Below the pieces are notes generated by a model that saw only the letters and a list, made by a program, of their open reading frames with translations, did no database searches and had not been told where the DNA came from. From Lysinibacillus sp. B2A1 (lineage in GTDB: Bacteria > Bacillota > Bacilli > Bacillales_A > Planococcaceae), in contig CP027224.1 of NCBI GenBank assembly GCA_002973635.1, forward strand, positions 3,668,501 through 3,732,500: DNA of 64,000 bases, written 5' to 3'. Position numbers and translations under genes: made by a program. The stretch's first letter is position 1, and every line of letters begins with the position of its first letter. Below are positions 8,186 to 17,381 of this stretch, piece after piece.

Positions 8186-9163
8186 TTAAACGGCGATGGG
8201 TGCTTTAATTGCTGGATGCGGATCATAGCCCTCAATTGTTAAATCTTCAAGCTCCATATCAAAAATTGACGTTTTATTCGGATTAATTTTCAAGGTTGGT
8301 AGGTCCTTTGGTTCACGAGAAAGCTGCTCTTTTACTTGCTCCACGTGATTAATATATATATGAGCATCCCCAATGCTATGAATAAACTCGCCAACTTCTA
8401 ATCCACACTCATGAGCAATTAAATGTGTCAATAATGCGTAGGAAGCAATATTAAATGGACAGCCTAATAGTGTATCCAAACTTCTTTGCATCAATTGACA
8501 GCTCAGCTTACCATCTGCAACATAAAATTGGAACATCACATGACATGGAGGTAATGCCGCTTTACTGCCTTTTGCTCCAGCGTCAATTACATCTTCTGGA
8601 TTCCATGCATTGACAATGATTCGTCTTGAATCAGGATTATGTTTAATTTGATGGATTACATCCTGCAATTGATCGAGGCTCTCCCCTGTCGATGTTGTCC
8701 AATTGCGCCATTGCTTGCCATAAACATTCCCTAATTCCCCATATTTACGTGCAAATTCATCGTCCGATAATACACGCTCGCAAAATGATGCTAGCTCTTT
8801 TTGGTAAATTGCGTTAAACGATTCATCTATTAAACAGCGTCTACCAAAATCGGTCATATCAGGACCTGAATAGTCATCAGATTCAACCCATTTTTTAAAG
8901 GCCCATTCGTCCCAAATATGGTTATTATTCTGTAATAAATATCGAATATTAGTATCACCTTTAATAAACCAAAGGAGCTCACTGGCTACAAGTTTAAACG
9001 GAATACGTTTTGTCGTTAAAAGCGGGAAGCCTTTACTGAGGTCAAATCGCATTTGATAGCCAAATACACTATATGTCCCTGTTCCTGTACGATCTTCCTT
9101 TTTAATGCCATTCTCTAATATATGTTGTAATAAATGTAAGTACGCAGTTTCTGGATGCGTCAT
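8186..9163 (-). CDS. thyA: Thymidylate synthase (ThyA, long form)
   Basis: Methylates dUMP to dTMP with methylenetetrahydrofolate. At 325 aa it is the long Firmicutes form, with an insert of about 50 residues after the [13 protein letters not shown] segment compared with the 264-aa E. coli enzyme. The catalytic cysteine lies in [13 protein letters not shown], and the dUMP-binding [18 protein letters not shown] and HIYINHVEQ blocks are intact. A dihydrofolate reductase gene, often the next gene, is not present: downstream is the ISL3 relic. Confidence 0.96.
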   Translation of the reverse strand: MTHPETAYLHLLQHILENGIKKEDRTGTGTYSVFGYQMRFDLSKGFPLLTTKRIPFKLVASELLWFIKGDTNIRYLLQNNNHIWDEWAFKKWVESDDYSGPDMTDFGRRCLIDESFNAIYQKELASFCERVLSDDEFARKYGELGNVYGKQWRNWTTSTGESLDQLQDVIHQIKHNPDSRRIIVNAWNPEDVIDAGAKGSKAALPPCHVMFQFYVADGKLSCQLMQRSLDTLLGCPFNIASYALLTHLIAHECGLEVGEFIHSIGDAHIYINHVEQVKEQLSREPKDLPTLKINPNKTSIFDMELEDLTIEGYDPHPAIKAPIAV

Positions 9164-9264
9164 CGTTTCTCAACAGCTCCTTCATGTTTGCTGTTGACCA
9201 TTATAACATCTAACAACTATATTTGGACGAGCAAAAAGAAAAACCACCTCTAAAATAAATCATA

Positions 9265-10188
9265 CTATGACATACCTGAATCAAAGGAGTTATTGTTTAA
9301 TTCTTTTGAGATTTCACTCTCAGTCGTGACGAAAAACGTAGGCAGCAAAATAATATTCAATAAAATCGGTCCAACAATAAATAATAAATCAATGCCTGGA
9401 TTAAAATAAAGACCAAATGCAGTCAACAGCCCAGACATAATTAGAAAAACAATTTGAGCAATGATTACCATTAAAGGAACGATTTGATACAGATAGTTTA
9501 ACTTTCGGAACTGATGCATATTTTCTGGATCATGAACGATTCTCTTTTTCAAGCGTCTTGACATTACTATGCAAGTCATTAATTGCACTAATATAAAGCT
9601 AAAATAGATAACACTATTCAGCACCAATTGACCTTTCATGACAGTACCATCAAAATGACCCACCCGCTGTTGTAAAAGCTCGTAGACAGCTCCCTCATAG
9701 ACATATTCCTGGTCACTTAAAAGCGTGAGAGGTGCTACGAAGCCGAATGCTGCCCAATCATTTGCATTGACTTTCCAATTCGTTAATTTACTAGCTAAAA
9801 TACGTAATTGAATAGCTTCATCTTCACCAAACATTCCTACAAGAATGCTATATGGAATCGCTACTTTCATTTGGCCACTTTGCTTTTCTTGAAATAAATC
9901 CTTAATGAAGAAAGTATACGCAACATCTGATTGGTTCGCTTCATAATGAGCCTCTTCTACCTTCCAATGACTTGCTAACGAGGATTCAATTTTATTCCTC
10001 ATCTCAACATAAGGCTTATCTTTATGTAAACGCTTAGGAATTTTATAGACAAAATGATTATCACTCCCGATAATACAAATATCAACTTCGACCTTATCTT
10101 TTTCAAAGGCATTAGCAATTGCTGTCATTGGATACAACATTATGCCGACTAGGAAAAAAAGGATTAGCGACAATCCGCACTTTTTCAC
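9265..10188 (-). CDS. Exported membrane protein of unknown function
   Basis: 307 aa: an N-terminal signal peptide or anchor (LSLILFFLVGIMLYPMTAIANA), an extracytoplasmic domain of about 165 residues, then three membrane helices (about 190-212, 232-255, 262-285) and a short acidic tail. No catalytic motif recognised. It is transcribed divergently from the ComP-like kinase gene, and the shared 200-bp region carries repeated CCGAAA boxes, so it may be a partner or target of that two-component system. Confidence 0.75.
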   Translation of the reverse strand: MKKCGLSLILFFLVGIMLYPMTAIANAFEKDKVEVDICIIGSDNHFVYKIPKRLHKDKPYVEMRNKIESSLASHWKVEEAHYEANQSDVAYTFFIKDLFQEKQSGQMKVAIPYSILVGMFGEDEAIQLRILASKLTNWKVNANDWAAFGFVAPLTLLSDQEYVYEGAVYELLQQRVGHFDGTVMKGQLVLNSVIYFSFILVQLMTCIVMSRRLKKRIVHDPENMHQFRKLNYLYQIVPLMVIIAQIVFLIMSGLLTAFGLYFNPGIDLLFIVGPILLNIILLPTFFVTTESEISKELNNNSFDSGMS

Positions 10189-10242
10189 GCAATGCTCCCC
10201 CTTTCCGTCATATATGCTAGATTTACACTATCATAGCTTTTA

Positions 10243-10305
10243 CCGAAAAGACTATTTCGTTATTCCGAAAAAGCAATAGTGGTTTTCCGAAAGACCTGAT
10301 TTCGG
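10243..10305. promoter_or_regulatory. CCGAAA box array in the divergent promoter region
   Basis: CCGAAA occurs at 10243, 10265 and 10287, exactly 22 bp apart. The inverse TTTCGT/TTTCGG occurs at 10255 and 10300, so two boxes form CCGAAA-N6/7-TTTCG palindromes. This spacing is about two helical turns and resembles a binding array for a LuxR/NarL-type regulator such as the ComA-like protein encoded here. Confidence 0.5.
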
Positions 10306-10372
10306 TATTCCATAATTGCCATTAATTATGGATAATGTATAGCATACTATTTAATGAAACGGGGTTTATTCG

Positions 10373-10399
10373 ATGAAAATAAATGAGAGAAAAAGATGA
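10373..10399 (+). CDS. 8-codon leader ORF coupled to the kinase gene
   Basis: MKINERKR, with GGGG 8 bases upstream of its ATG. Its TGA overlaps the kinase start in ATGA. The kinase ATG itself has only a weak GAGAG site, so the leader may supply ribosomes by translational coupling. Confidence 0.35.
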   Translation: MKINERKR

Positions 10400-12588
10400 A
10401 CAAATGGACATATAGTATTTTCATTGCATATTTAGTAGTAGGAATTTATGTACTTGCCGTAACAATAAAGGTACCTTTTATTGGTATTTTAGTGGACTCG
10501 TCTAGTGGGCAACTGGTTATAGATGATCTCTATTATCCTGATTGGGCACAGCAACAAAATATTGAAACAGGTGATATTTTACTGACAATTGACGGAAAAC
10601 CTGCGCAAGAAAATAGTTCCATTCAATTTCACTCTGTCGCAAGAAGTGCCAAAGACTTAACGATTATCAAACCTAGTGGCGTTGTTCACGCTATATCAGT
10701 TCAACATCAGGATATACCTGAGGAATTATTTTTACAAATTATTTTTCCAATATTTTATTTCGTTTTATCTTTTGGTATTGCACTCTACTTATGGAGAAAA
10801 AATAAAGAAAATCAACAAACAAGACTACTAGTACTATTTCTATTAACCTGTTCTTTAGCTTATACTAGTTCAGGCGCTTCCTCTAGAGAGAATCTTCTCG
10901 GTATGCTAGTTATAGGGATATGCATCATTTTATGCTTAGTGCTTTTTATTCACTTTTTGCAATCATATTTCTGCTACTTACATCTAGAATGGAGATATCT
11001 CGATACAAGATGGCTTTATGTCATTCCACTAGCTTTTTTATGTTGTAATGTTTTTGAATTATTTAATCGAGAATTGAGGGAAGTAATTGCCTCTATTAAT
11101 TTAGGCCTATTTGCTGTGCTTGTCCTTTATGCCATCTACATATTACTTACAAGTTATTTACGCACAAAATTGGCAAAAATTCGCCTAATAGCTATTGCTT
11201 TTATCACACCATTCTTACCATTTTTACTTTTTTTCGTAATACCTGAAATTTTAGGTCACGAACCCATTTTACATGCGGAGTTTGCTGCACTATTTTTATT
11301 ATTTATTCCATTTTCCTTTATCTTCATTCAAGTGAATGAGCGACTCTTCGATATTGAATATCAATTATCTCGTTTTCGTTATTATTCTACCCTTGCTTTT
11401 TTTAGTGCCGTAATACTGACTTCAAGCATAGCCTTACTATTTTTAAAGGACATTTCGCTTGTTAAAATGACGAGTATCTTTATTCTTATTTTTCTCGTTA
11501 TCATAGCGAGCTTCTATATAAAAGAGCAGCTTGATTTTAAGTACCGAAAAATTATTTTTTCATCCACTGGCAATTATGTACATAATTTATATGCTGCGGT
11601 TAATAGAATGGGGAAAGCAAAAAATCAACAAGAATTATTGAAACTATTCAAATATGAAATCACCGAAAAACTTGGTACCACAGCCTTTATGATTACAACC
11701 GAAACAGAAGTTGTACCATTCGTTCGTGGTGAGATTATAGAAAAAATGGGCACGATTCAACTGCTGCTACACGATACAGGTGAAGAAAAAGTTGTTTTAA
11801 AAATAAGACACCCCCTACAGAAAGAAGAACTTCTTTGGTTAGAGTTATTATCACTTTATGTCTCTATGTTTATAGATAATTTAAAGCTTATTGAAGATTT
11901 AGTGCAAGAAATTCAACATATGAAGGATTCCAATGATACGCAGCTACCTTGGCTCGATAAATTATTGTGGAATATTATTGAAAAGGAAAAAAGTATTTTA
12001 GCGCAAGAATTACATGACACCATTTTACAGGAACAGCTTCATTTAGCGAGAGAGCTAGATGTGCTTGCTGGATCACCGCTTATAAAAAAAGAAAAGGTAT
12101 TAGATATTCGGGAGCAATTGCTGAATGCCACAAAAGATTTACGGGAATATTGCGAAAATCTAAGCCCTCCTTTACTTGACACATTTGGATTACAAATGGC
12201 TTTAAAAAAATTAATACAAAAGGTAAAAATACGAGCAGATTTTTTGTTAAGTGCTCATATAGAACGTGTCCAATTTCAGGATGTCACCTTACATTTAGTC
12301 GTTTATCGCCTAGTACAGGAACTGTTAAATAATGCGATAAAGCATGCTGAGGCAACTGAAGTATCATTAAAGTTACAAGCTATTCCACATGGTTTTATCC
12401 TACAATACGATGATAATGGCATTGGCTGTAATATTGAAGATTTAATGCAATCTTCAGCTTCCATGGGGATAAACGGAATTCGTGAGCGTGTACGCGCATT
12501 TAATGGTGAGATCAACATTGCCTCCAGTCATAATGAAGGAATGCATATATTTATTCAAATACAAGAGGACGGAGATTCGTATGATTAA
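10396..12588 (+). CDS. ComP-like sensor histidine kinase with PDZ-type domain
   Basis: 730 aa. After a first membrane helix comes a PDZ-like extracytoplasmic segment (about 30-105, with QQNIETGDILLTIDGKP), then about eight membrane helices to residue 380. The cytoplasmic part is a HisKA_3-type kinase: phospho-accepting His in AQELHDTILQEQ (about 540), N-box ELLNNAIKHAEA (about 642) and G-box DDNGIGC (about 671). This architecture matches B. subtilis ComP, but no comQ/comX pheromone genes lie upstream, so the signal is unknown. Its last codons overlap the regulator start. Confidence 0.85.
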   Translation: MNKWTYSIFIAYLVVGIYVLAVTIKVPFIGILVDSSSGQLVIDDLYYPDWAQQQNIETGDILLTIDGKPAQENSSIQFHSVARSAKDLTIIKPSGVVHAISVQHQDIPEELFLQIIFPIFYFVLSFGIALYLWRKNKENQQTRLLVLFLLTCSLAYTSSGASSRENLLGMLVIGICIILCLVLFIHFLQSYFCYLHLEWRYLDTRWLYVIPLAFLCCNVFELFNRELREVIASINLGLFAVLVLYAIYILLTSYLRTKLAKIRLIAIAFITPFLPFLLFFVIPEILGHEPILHAEFAALFLLFIPFSFIFIQVNERLFDIEYQLSRFRYYSTLAFFSAVILTSSIALLFLKDISLVKMTSIFILIFLVIIASFYIKEQLDFKYRKIIFSSTGNYVHNLYAAVNRMGKAKNQQELLKLFKYEITEKLGTTAFMITTETEVVPFVRGEIIEKMGTIQLLLHDTGEEKVVLKIRHPLQKEELLWLELLSLYVSMFIDNLKLIEDLVQEIQHMKDSNDTQLPWLDKLLWNIIEKEKSILAQELHDTILQEQLHLARELDVLAGSPLIKKEKVLDIREQLLNATKDLREYCENLSPPLLDTFGLQMALKKLIQKVKIRADFLLSAHIERVQFQDVTLHLVVYRLVQELLNNAIKHAEATEVSLKLQAIPHGFILQYDDNGIGCNIEDLMQSSASMGINGIRERVRAFNGEINIASSHNEGMHIFIQIQEDGDSYD

Positions 12589-13207
12589 TATTCTTATTGT
12601 AGATGACCATCCTGTCGTTTTAGATGGTACTAAAACACTATTACAGGATTTAACAGATGTAAATATAGACACCGAGCAGAATTGTGAAGCAGTATTATCA
12701 AGAATGGATGTTCAAGCTTTCCAACTATTTTTAATCGATATTAATATGAAACCAACTAATGGCATTCAACTTTCTGAGATGATTAAGAAAAAACAACCAG
12801 AAGCCATTATCTTACTGTATACAGGATACGAGCTTTCCGATTATTACGAATTACTTGTGGAGAAAAAAATTGACGGACTACTTTCAAAGCTAGCCACCAA
12901 AGAGCAAGTGATTCAAACCATTTTAGCTGCATTAAGAGGTGAAATTCTACTGTCAGCAGATTTTTTAGATTTCGTTCAACAGCGTACGAATATGCCAAAT
13001 AGGAAGCAGGAAGTTTTTCTCAGTGACAAAGAACAAGAAATTTTACAGCTTGTCTCACAAGGCTGTACGAATAAAGCTATTGCATCTGCCATTGGCGTAA
13101 CACAGAGAACTGTAGAAAACTATTTATCTAAATTATTTGTTAAGCTTAATGTAGAATCAAGAGCTGAGGCAGTGATTGTAGCGAAAGAGAAAGCGTGGAT
13201 TGACTAA
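12581..13207 (+). CDS. ComA-like response regulator (NarL/LuxR type)
   Basis: 208 aa. The receiver domain begins NILIVDDHPVVLDG with the acidic pair, the phospho-acceptor Asp in FLIDINMKPTNG and the Lys in GLLSKLATKEQ. The C-terminal LuxR helix-turn-helix is LSDKEQEILQLVSQGCTNKA, then ITQRTVENYLSKLF-like text. ATG is 6 bases after GGACGGAG and overlaps the kinase stop codon, so the pair is translationally coupled. It probably binds the CCGAAA array upstream of the kinase. Confidence 0.88.
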   Translation: MINILIVDDHPVVLDGTKTLLQDLTDVNIDTEQNCEAVLSRMDVQAFQLFLIDINMKPTNGIQLSEMIKKKQPEAIILLYTGYELSDYYELLVEKKIDGLLSKLATKEQVIQTILAALRGEILLSADFLDFVQQRTNMPNRKQEVFLSDKEQEILQLVSQGCTNKAIASAIGVTQRTVENYLSKLFVKLNVESRAEAVIVAKEKAWID

Positions 13208-13339
13208 CAAGAGTCAACGTCATAAAGTATATATTACAAATGTAAATTTTCCCTTTCTAAAAACGGAATATACTGGATAAATGTATAAAACTGTTATATA
13301 CTAAAACTAATAATTACATTACTTCTTTTATGTCATTAA

Positions 13340-13383
13340 AATCACGTATTCAAAAGGAAATACGGGCTTTTGAATACGTGATT
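13340..13383 (+). other. Perfect 17-bp hairpin in the cold-shock leader region
   Basis: AATCACGTATTCAAAAG pairs perfectly with CTTTTGAATACGTGATT across a 10-base loop, 57 bp upstream of the csp start codon. The T-run after it is poor (CTTTG), so it is either a weak terminator for the kinase operon or a structured cold-shock 5' leader. Confidence 0.6.
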
Positions 13384-13440
13384 CTTTGCAAGTGATGGAA
13401 GGAATATGATTGTTGAATTTTTTTGGGAGGGTGTTCACAC

Positions 13441-13641
13441 ATGACACAAGGTACAGTAAAATGGTTTAACGCAGAAAAAGGTTTTGGCTTTATCGCAGTT
13501 GAAGGTGGAAATGATGTATTTGTACATTTTTCTGCAATTCAATCAGATGGCTTTAAAACTTTAGAAGAAGGTCAAAAAGTGGAATTCGGTGTAGAAGAAG
13601 GAAACCGTGGACCACAAGCAACTAATGTTGTCAAGATTTAA
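13441..13641 (+). CDS. Cold-shock protein, CspB/CspD type
   Basis: 66-aa single-stranded nucleic-acid-binding beta barrel. RNP1 (KGFGFI) and RNP2 (VFVHF) are both present, and the length is typical. It acts as an RNA chaperone. ATG (MTQGTVKWF) is chosen because GGGAGGG lies upstream; an earlier in-frame ATG-like start would include the ribosome site. A large hairpin precedes it and a strong terminator follows. Confidence 0.95.
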   Translation: MTQGTVKWFNAEKGFGFIAVEGGNDVFVHFSAIQSDGFKTLEEGQKVEFGVEEGNRGPQATNVVKI

Positions 13642-13675
13642 TGTAAGCCATAGCATTTATAGTGCAAAAATTCAA

Positions 13676-13705
13676 GAGACATCCTTTGTTTGGATGTCTC
13701 TTTTT
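13676..13705 (+). terminator. Terminator of the cold-shock gene
   Basis: GAGACATCC/GGATGTCTC perfect 9-bp stem with TTTTT. It also lies just beyond the end of the converging minus-strand gene. Confidence 0.9.
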
Positions 13706-13712
13706 CATGTTA

Positions 13713-14141
13713 TTACCCCTGTGTATTATCAGCGCTTAAAAAACGACACAGGAAATTTAAAATTGCAATATAGAACGGAAATAAAAAGATCATTGCAAAA
13801 AGGATTAATCCTTGCACAGGTGCTGGTGAATCGCCTTGATTGGTAATTGGAAAAATACTTGTAAATAAAAAAGTAAAGATGATTGAATATGGCAGCCAAA
13901 GAATAGTTGTTACATAAACTAATCGGTGACGAGCAAGCCATTTAGCTGTTAGTTTATACATTACAATACTCGCTACTATCCAACCGATTGCGTGCACCAG
14001 AAATAAAAAAATATCAAACTGCTGCCCTTCCCATCCAGTTAGTCTTAACATTCGATAATAATTCACTTGTAATTCAATCGAAATAAAGAACATAAGCCCA
14101 TAATATATACTCACTAGATTCAGCTTAAGAAAATAACTCAT
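13713..14141 (-). CDS. Integral membrane protein, 142 aa
   Basis: Four predicted membrane helices (about 10-30, 45-63, 75-95, 108-130) with no recognised motif. It starts 11 bp after the ccsB-type gene and is probably co-transcribed, suggesting a role in membrane or cytochrome biogenesis, though that is inference from position only. Confidence 0.7.
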   Translation of the reverse strand: MSYFLKLNLVSIYYGLMFFISIELQVNYYRMLRLTGWEGQQFDIFLFLVHAIGWIVASIVMYKLTAKWLARHRLVYVTTILWLPYSIIFTFLFTSIFPITNQGDSPAPVQGLILFAMIFLFPFYIAILNFLCRFLSADNTQG

Positions 14142-14152
14142 TTCTTAGCTCC

Positions 14153-15322
14153 TTATGCATACGAATGTAAACCAGCAATCACTAAATTTACAAATACTTG
14201 ATTAAAGATGATAATGCCAAAGCCAATAATCGCTAACCAAGCTGTTTTTTCACCCTCCCACCCCTTTGAAAGTCGAAAATGAAGGAAGGCTGCATAAAAT
14301 AAAAATGTTATTAGTGCCCATACTTCTTTAGGGTCCCAGCCCCAGTATCTACTCCAAGCAATTTGTGCCCAAATCATGGCAAATAATAGTCCTCCTAGAG
14401 CAAACAACGGAAAACCTATGACCACAGCTCGATATGTAATTTCATCCATTAAAGCTGGTTGTACTCGATTTGTTAATGGCTTTAATAAAACGATTAATGG
14501 TCTTCTTGTAATCAGTATAAGTACCGCATATAGTACCGTACCAATTAGAAATGCCCACACAATTGAGTTTAACTTCTTTGCATCAACCTTGTTAGTAATC
14601 TGTAAAACACCTATTTGTTCTCCATCTGTGGTTTGAGCAGCATCATTGACAATAAGAGGCTTCATTGTATAAACTGCTGTTTCTTCTTTTCCTTGTGAAT
14701 TTTCAAAATGTACCTTCACATCATCAGCTGTGAGATTAAAGTACGTAGACACACCAATAAAGCCTATTACGACAATTAGACAATACATGACAAATTCCAA
14801 AGCAAAGGTACTGATTGATTTCTTTGTAACATCTAATGTTCTTAATAAATAGATAATGCCTGTTGCAAACGAAATTGATAAGATAGCACTTGAAAAAGCC
14901 ACGGTCATTACATGAATTGTTAGCCAATGACTTTGTAGAGATGGTACAAGTGGTGAAACCTCCTTTGTAAAAACGCTTCCATACCCAAGAATAATTAAGG
15001 AAACAGGAATAGTAAACAAGCCCACTACGATTTGTTTATACAGCAAATGAATAATCAAATAGCTTCCTGTAAGCATGATGCCAAAAAACGTCATAAACTC
15101 ATACATATTACTTACCGGTGCATGATCAACAGCGATCCACCTTAAAATGAAATAAACTAATTGTAACGTAAAGGCACTATAGGTCAGTAGTAATCCTACT
15201 TTACCAAACAATTTTCTTTTCGATTTTACGGCTAGTCCAATCGGTAAAATAGCGATTAGCAATAAAATAAAGGCGATGAACAATGAATTACTGCTTAGAT
15301 TTAACAATGTTTCTGTACTCAC
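14153..15322 (-). CDS. Cytochrome c biogenesis protein, CcsB/ResC family
   Basis: 389 aa with about eight membrane helices. The haem-handling tryptophan-rich WWD-type motif is seen near the C-terminus (SRYWGWDPKEVWALITFLFY), with conserved histidines before and after (VDHAPVSNMYEF, SHWLTIHVMT, FLHFRL). Members of system II deliver haem to apocytochrome c outside the membrane, normally with a ResB/Ccs1 partner. No partner lies here. GTG start with GGGGGA upstream. Confidence 0.9.
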   Translation of the reverse strand: MSTETLLNLSSNSLFIAFILLLIAILPIGLAVKSKRKLFGKVGLLLTYSAFTLQLVYFILRWIAVDHAPVSNMYEFMTFFGIMLTGSYLIIHLLYKQIVVGLFTIPVSLIILGYGSVFTKEVSPLVPSLQSHWLTIHVMTVAFSSAILSISFATGIIYLLRTLDVTKKSISTFALEFVMYCLIVVIGFIGVSTYFNLTADDVKVHFENSQGKEETAVYTMKPLIVNDAAQTTDGEQIGVLQITNKVDAKKLNSIVWAFLIGTVLYAVLILITRRPLIVLLKPLTNRVQPALMDEITYRAVVIGFPLFALGGLLFAMIWAQIAWSRYWGWDPKEVWALITFLFYAAFLHFRLSKGWEGEKTAWLAIIGFGIIIFNQVFVNLVIAGLHSYA

Positions 15323-15660
15323 TTATAAAATCCCCCAACGTCTTTTTTAGGAAACTGTTATTCTGTTTCCATTAAAAAGAACGTCGCTCGTTAAAAGAAG
15401 TGCCAACATTCACCATTAAATATTTCAATTTTTTCAAATTGTTACAAATTTATGTCGTAAAAAGATGGAAACTTAGAGAAATAAGAAAAAAATAATCCAT
15501 CTATTCATATGTAAATAGATGGTAGTTAAAATTATTAAAGTTGACATGCCTCTATCTACATCTTACTAAAAATAGAATAAAAAGTCTATTTCTAATTTCA
15601 TAGCTATGAGACAATGAATATGCGCAAATGTTACATAACGTTATGTAGAACAAGTGGTGG
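15323..15660. other. Intergenic region between divergent genes
   Basis: AT-rich and without an ORF of note. It must hold promoters for the ccsB-type gene (minus) and the methyltransferase (plus); I see no confident -35/-10 pair. Confidence 0.4.
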
Positions 15661-15666
15661 TTTTAC

Positions 15667-16404
15667 ATGAAACAAAATATTTATGACAATCTTGAATTTT
15701 TCCGTCACTATCAAGCGTTACGTCAGACACCTTATAATTATAATAATTTGCTGGAGCAGCCTGCGATAAAATCCTTACTGCCAAATTTACAGAATTTACA
15801 GATGCTTGATATTGGCTGTGGAATGGGCGAATTCGCGTATTATTGTATAGAAAACCATGCAAAACATGTTACTGCCATTGATGTCTCCAAAAATATGCTG
15901 GCGATCGCACGACGTGAATATGCTCACCCAAAGATCGACTATTGTTTGCATGCAATTGAGGATTATCATATAGCTCCAGAAAGCTTTGATTGTATTACAA
16001 GTTCCCTTTCCTTGCATTACATTGAAAATTTTGATGCGGTGATTGGTAAAATTGCTAGCATACTTCGTTCAAATGGCATCTTTATTTTCTCCATAGAACA
16101 TCCAATTGCAACAGCCAGGAAAACAAACGAGGATAATTGGATTTATAATGATAACGGTCAAAGAAGTCACTATGCAATTGACAATTATCAGGATGAAGGT
16201 TTCCGTAAACAGACATGGTTTGTGGAGGGTGTAGTTAAATATCATCGATGTCTCTCTACAATTATCAATTCATTAATTGCACATGGCTTCACTATAGAAA
16301 AAATAGTAGAGCCTCTTCCAGATTTGGAGGCAGTAGAGAAACTTCCCTCTCTAGAAAAAGAATTTCGTCGCCCTTCCTTTTTAGTCATTCGAGCGAAAAA
16401 ATAA
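15667..16404 (+). CDS. Class I SAM-dependent methyltransferase
   Basis: 245 aa. Motif I is MLDIGCGMGEFAYYC (about 39-53), followed by the acidic residue in VTAIDVSKNMLAIA and motif IV near ITSSLSLHYIENF. It resembles UbiE/BioC-like small-molecule methyltransferases of unknown substrate. GTGGTGG precedes the ATG. It is monocistronic, with a strong terminator shared with the converging acetyltransferase operon. Confidence 0.85.
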   Translation: MKQNIYDNLEFFRHYQALRQTPYNYNNLLEQPAIKSLLPNLQNLQMLDIGCGMGEFAYYCIENHAKHVTAIDVSKNMLAIARREYAHPKIDYCLHAIEDYHIAPESFDCITSSLSLHYIENFDAVIGKIASILRSNGIFIFSIEHPIATARKTNEDNWIYNDNGQRSHYAIDNYQDEGFRKQTWFVEGVVKYHRCLSTIINSLIAHGFTIEKIVEPLPDLEAVEKLPSLEKEFRRPSFLVIRAKK

Positions 16405-16417
16405 TCATAAAAACCTT

Positions 16418-16451
16418 GAGGTCTCGAAGTGTTATTCATCTTCGAGACCTC
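16418..16451. terminator. Bidirectional terminator
   Basis: GAGGTCTCGAAG/CTTCGAGACCTC perfect 12-bp stem between converging genes. Confidence 0.85.
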
Positions 16452-16461
16452 TCATACTTAT

Positions 16462-16881
16462 TTATGTTAATTTCACATAAATAATTTCTGGATCACCCTC
16501 GTCCAAGTTCTCAATAAACCCACTTTTTATAAATCCTGTCTTGTCAAATACTTGATGCATAACCGTATTTGATTGATTAGTAGAGGAAAAAATCTTTGGC
16601 GTGATAGCTATTTCTACATAAGCCTCTATTAAAGAGGCAGCAACTCCCCTTCTCCGTTCAGATGGCTTTACTATCACTAAGTCGATAAAGCTATGTTCAA
16701 AAAAATTATTTGTAAATATAAGAAAACCCGCAATCCCTTGTTCATTTTGTTGGATGATACAGCGTTTTTCTTGAATGGCTATACTTATTTGTTTGCTTCT
16801 TGAAAAATCACCTAGTACTTCTTTATCTATCGCACATATTTCATCCAACAGCTCTATTCCTGCGTTCATTACCAATGTCAT
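16462..16881 (-). CDS. GNAT-family N-acetyltransferase
   Basis: 139 aa. The acetyl-CoA loop reads VIVKPSERRRGVAASLIEAY (R/Q-x-x-G-x-A), placed after a beta strand as usual for GNAT folds. Substrate unknown. AGGAGA precedes the ATG. It is last of a four-gene operon (paiA-like, SMI1/KNR4, two GNATs) with 14-32 bp gaps. Confidence 0.8.
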   Translation of the reverse strand: MTLVMNAGIELLDEICAIDKEVLGDFSRSKQISIAIQEKRCIIQQNEQGIAGFLIFTNNFFEHSFIDLVIVKPSERRRGVAASLIEAYVEIAITPKIFSSTNQSNTVMHQVFDKTGFIKSGFIENLDEGDPEIIYVKLT

Positions 16882-16896
16882 CAGAATCTCCTAACA

Positions 16897-17367
16897 CTAC
16901 TTGATATAATAACTCATTACAATAAGCTCATCATTAAATCTGGTTACTTGCCTTCCCTCATCAACAAAGCCACATTTAGTATAAAGTGCCTGTGCGGATT
17001 TGTTTGGGACATTAACTCCTAACACGAGCTCATTAATATGAGGAAAATGCGTCTGAACAAATTCTGGTAAGAGCTGTAATGCTGCTTTTGCATAGCCTTT
17101 CCCTTGCTCATGATAATCAGTAGAAAAGGAGCGAATTAACAAGGCAGCTTCATTTGTTGAATATGGTATTACCCCATCTTTTTCATGTAATACAAAGAAA
17201 GAAACTAGCTTATCTTCTGCAAGCACCAATATGGCATGACGATTTCTGTCCAATTTCGCCAGTTCAATACTTTCTTTTGGAGACTTTGTAAAACTTAACT
17301 GCTCTGTTGTTATTGCATATCTCTCTATTAACGAGTCATCACACGTTTCATAAAATTTTAATCTCAT
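16897..17367 (-). CDS. GNAT-family N-acetyltransferase
   Basis: 156 aa. Beta4 plus acetyl-CoA loop: LLIRSFSTDYHEQGKGYAKA, with QGKGYA as the Q-x-x-G-x-A motif, followed by VNVPNKSAQALYTKCGF typical of the C-terminal part. Third gene of the operon; substrate unknown. Confidence 0.85.
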   Translation of the reverse strand: MRLKFYETCDDSLIERYAITTEQLSFTKSPKESIELAKLDRNRHAILVLAEDKLVSFFVLHEKDGVIPYSTNEAALLIRSFSTDYHEQGKGYAKAALQLLPEFVQTHFPHINELVLGVNVPNKSAQALYTKCGFVDEGRQVTRFNDELIVMSYYIK

Positions 17368-17381
17368 AAATGCCCTCCCTC

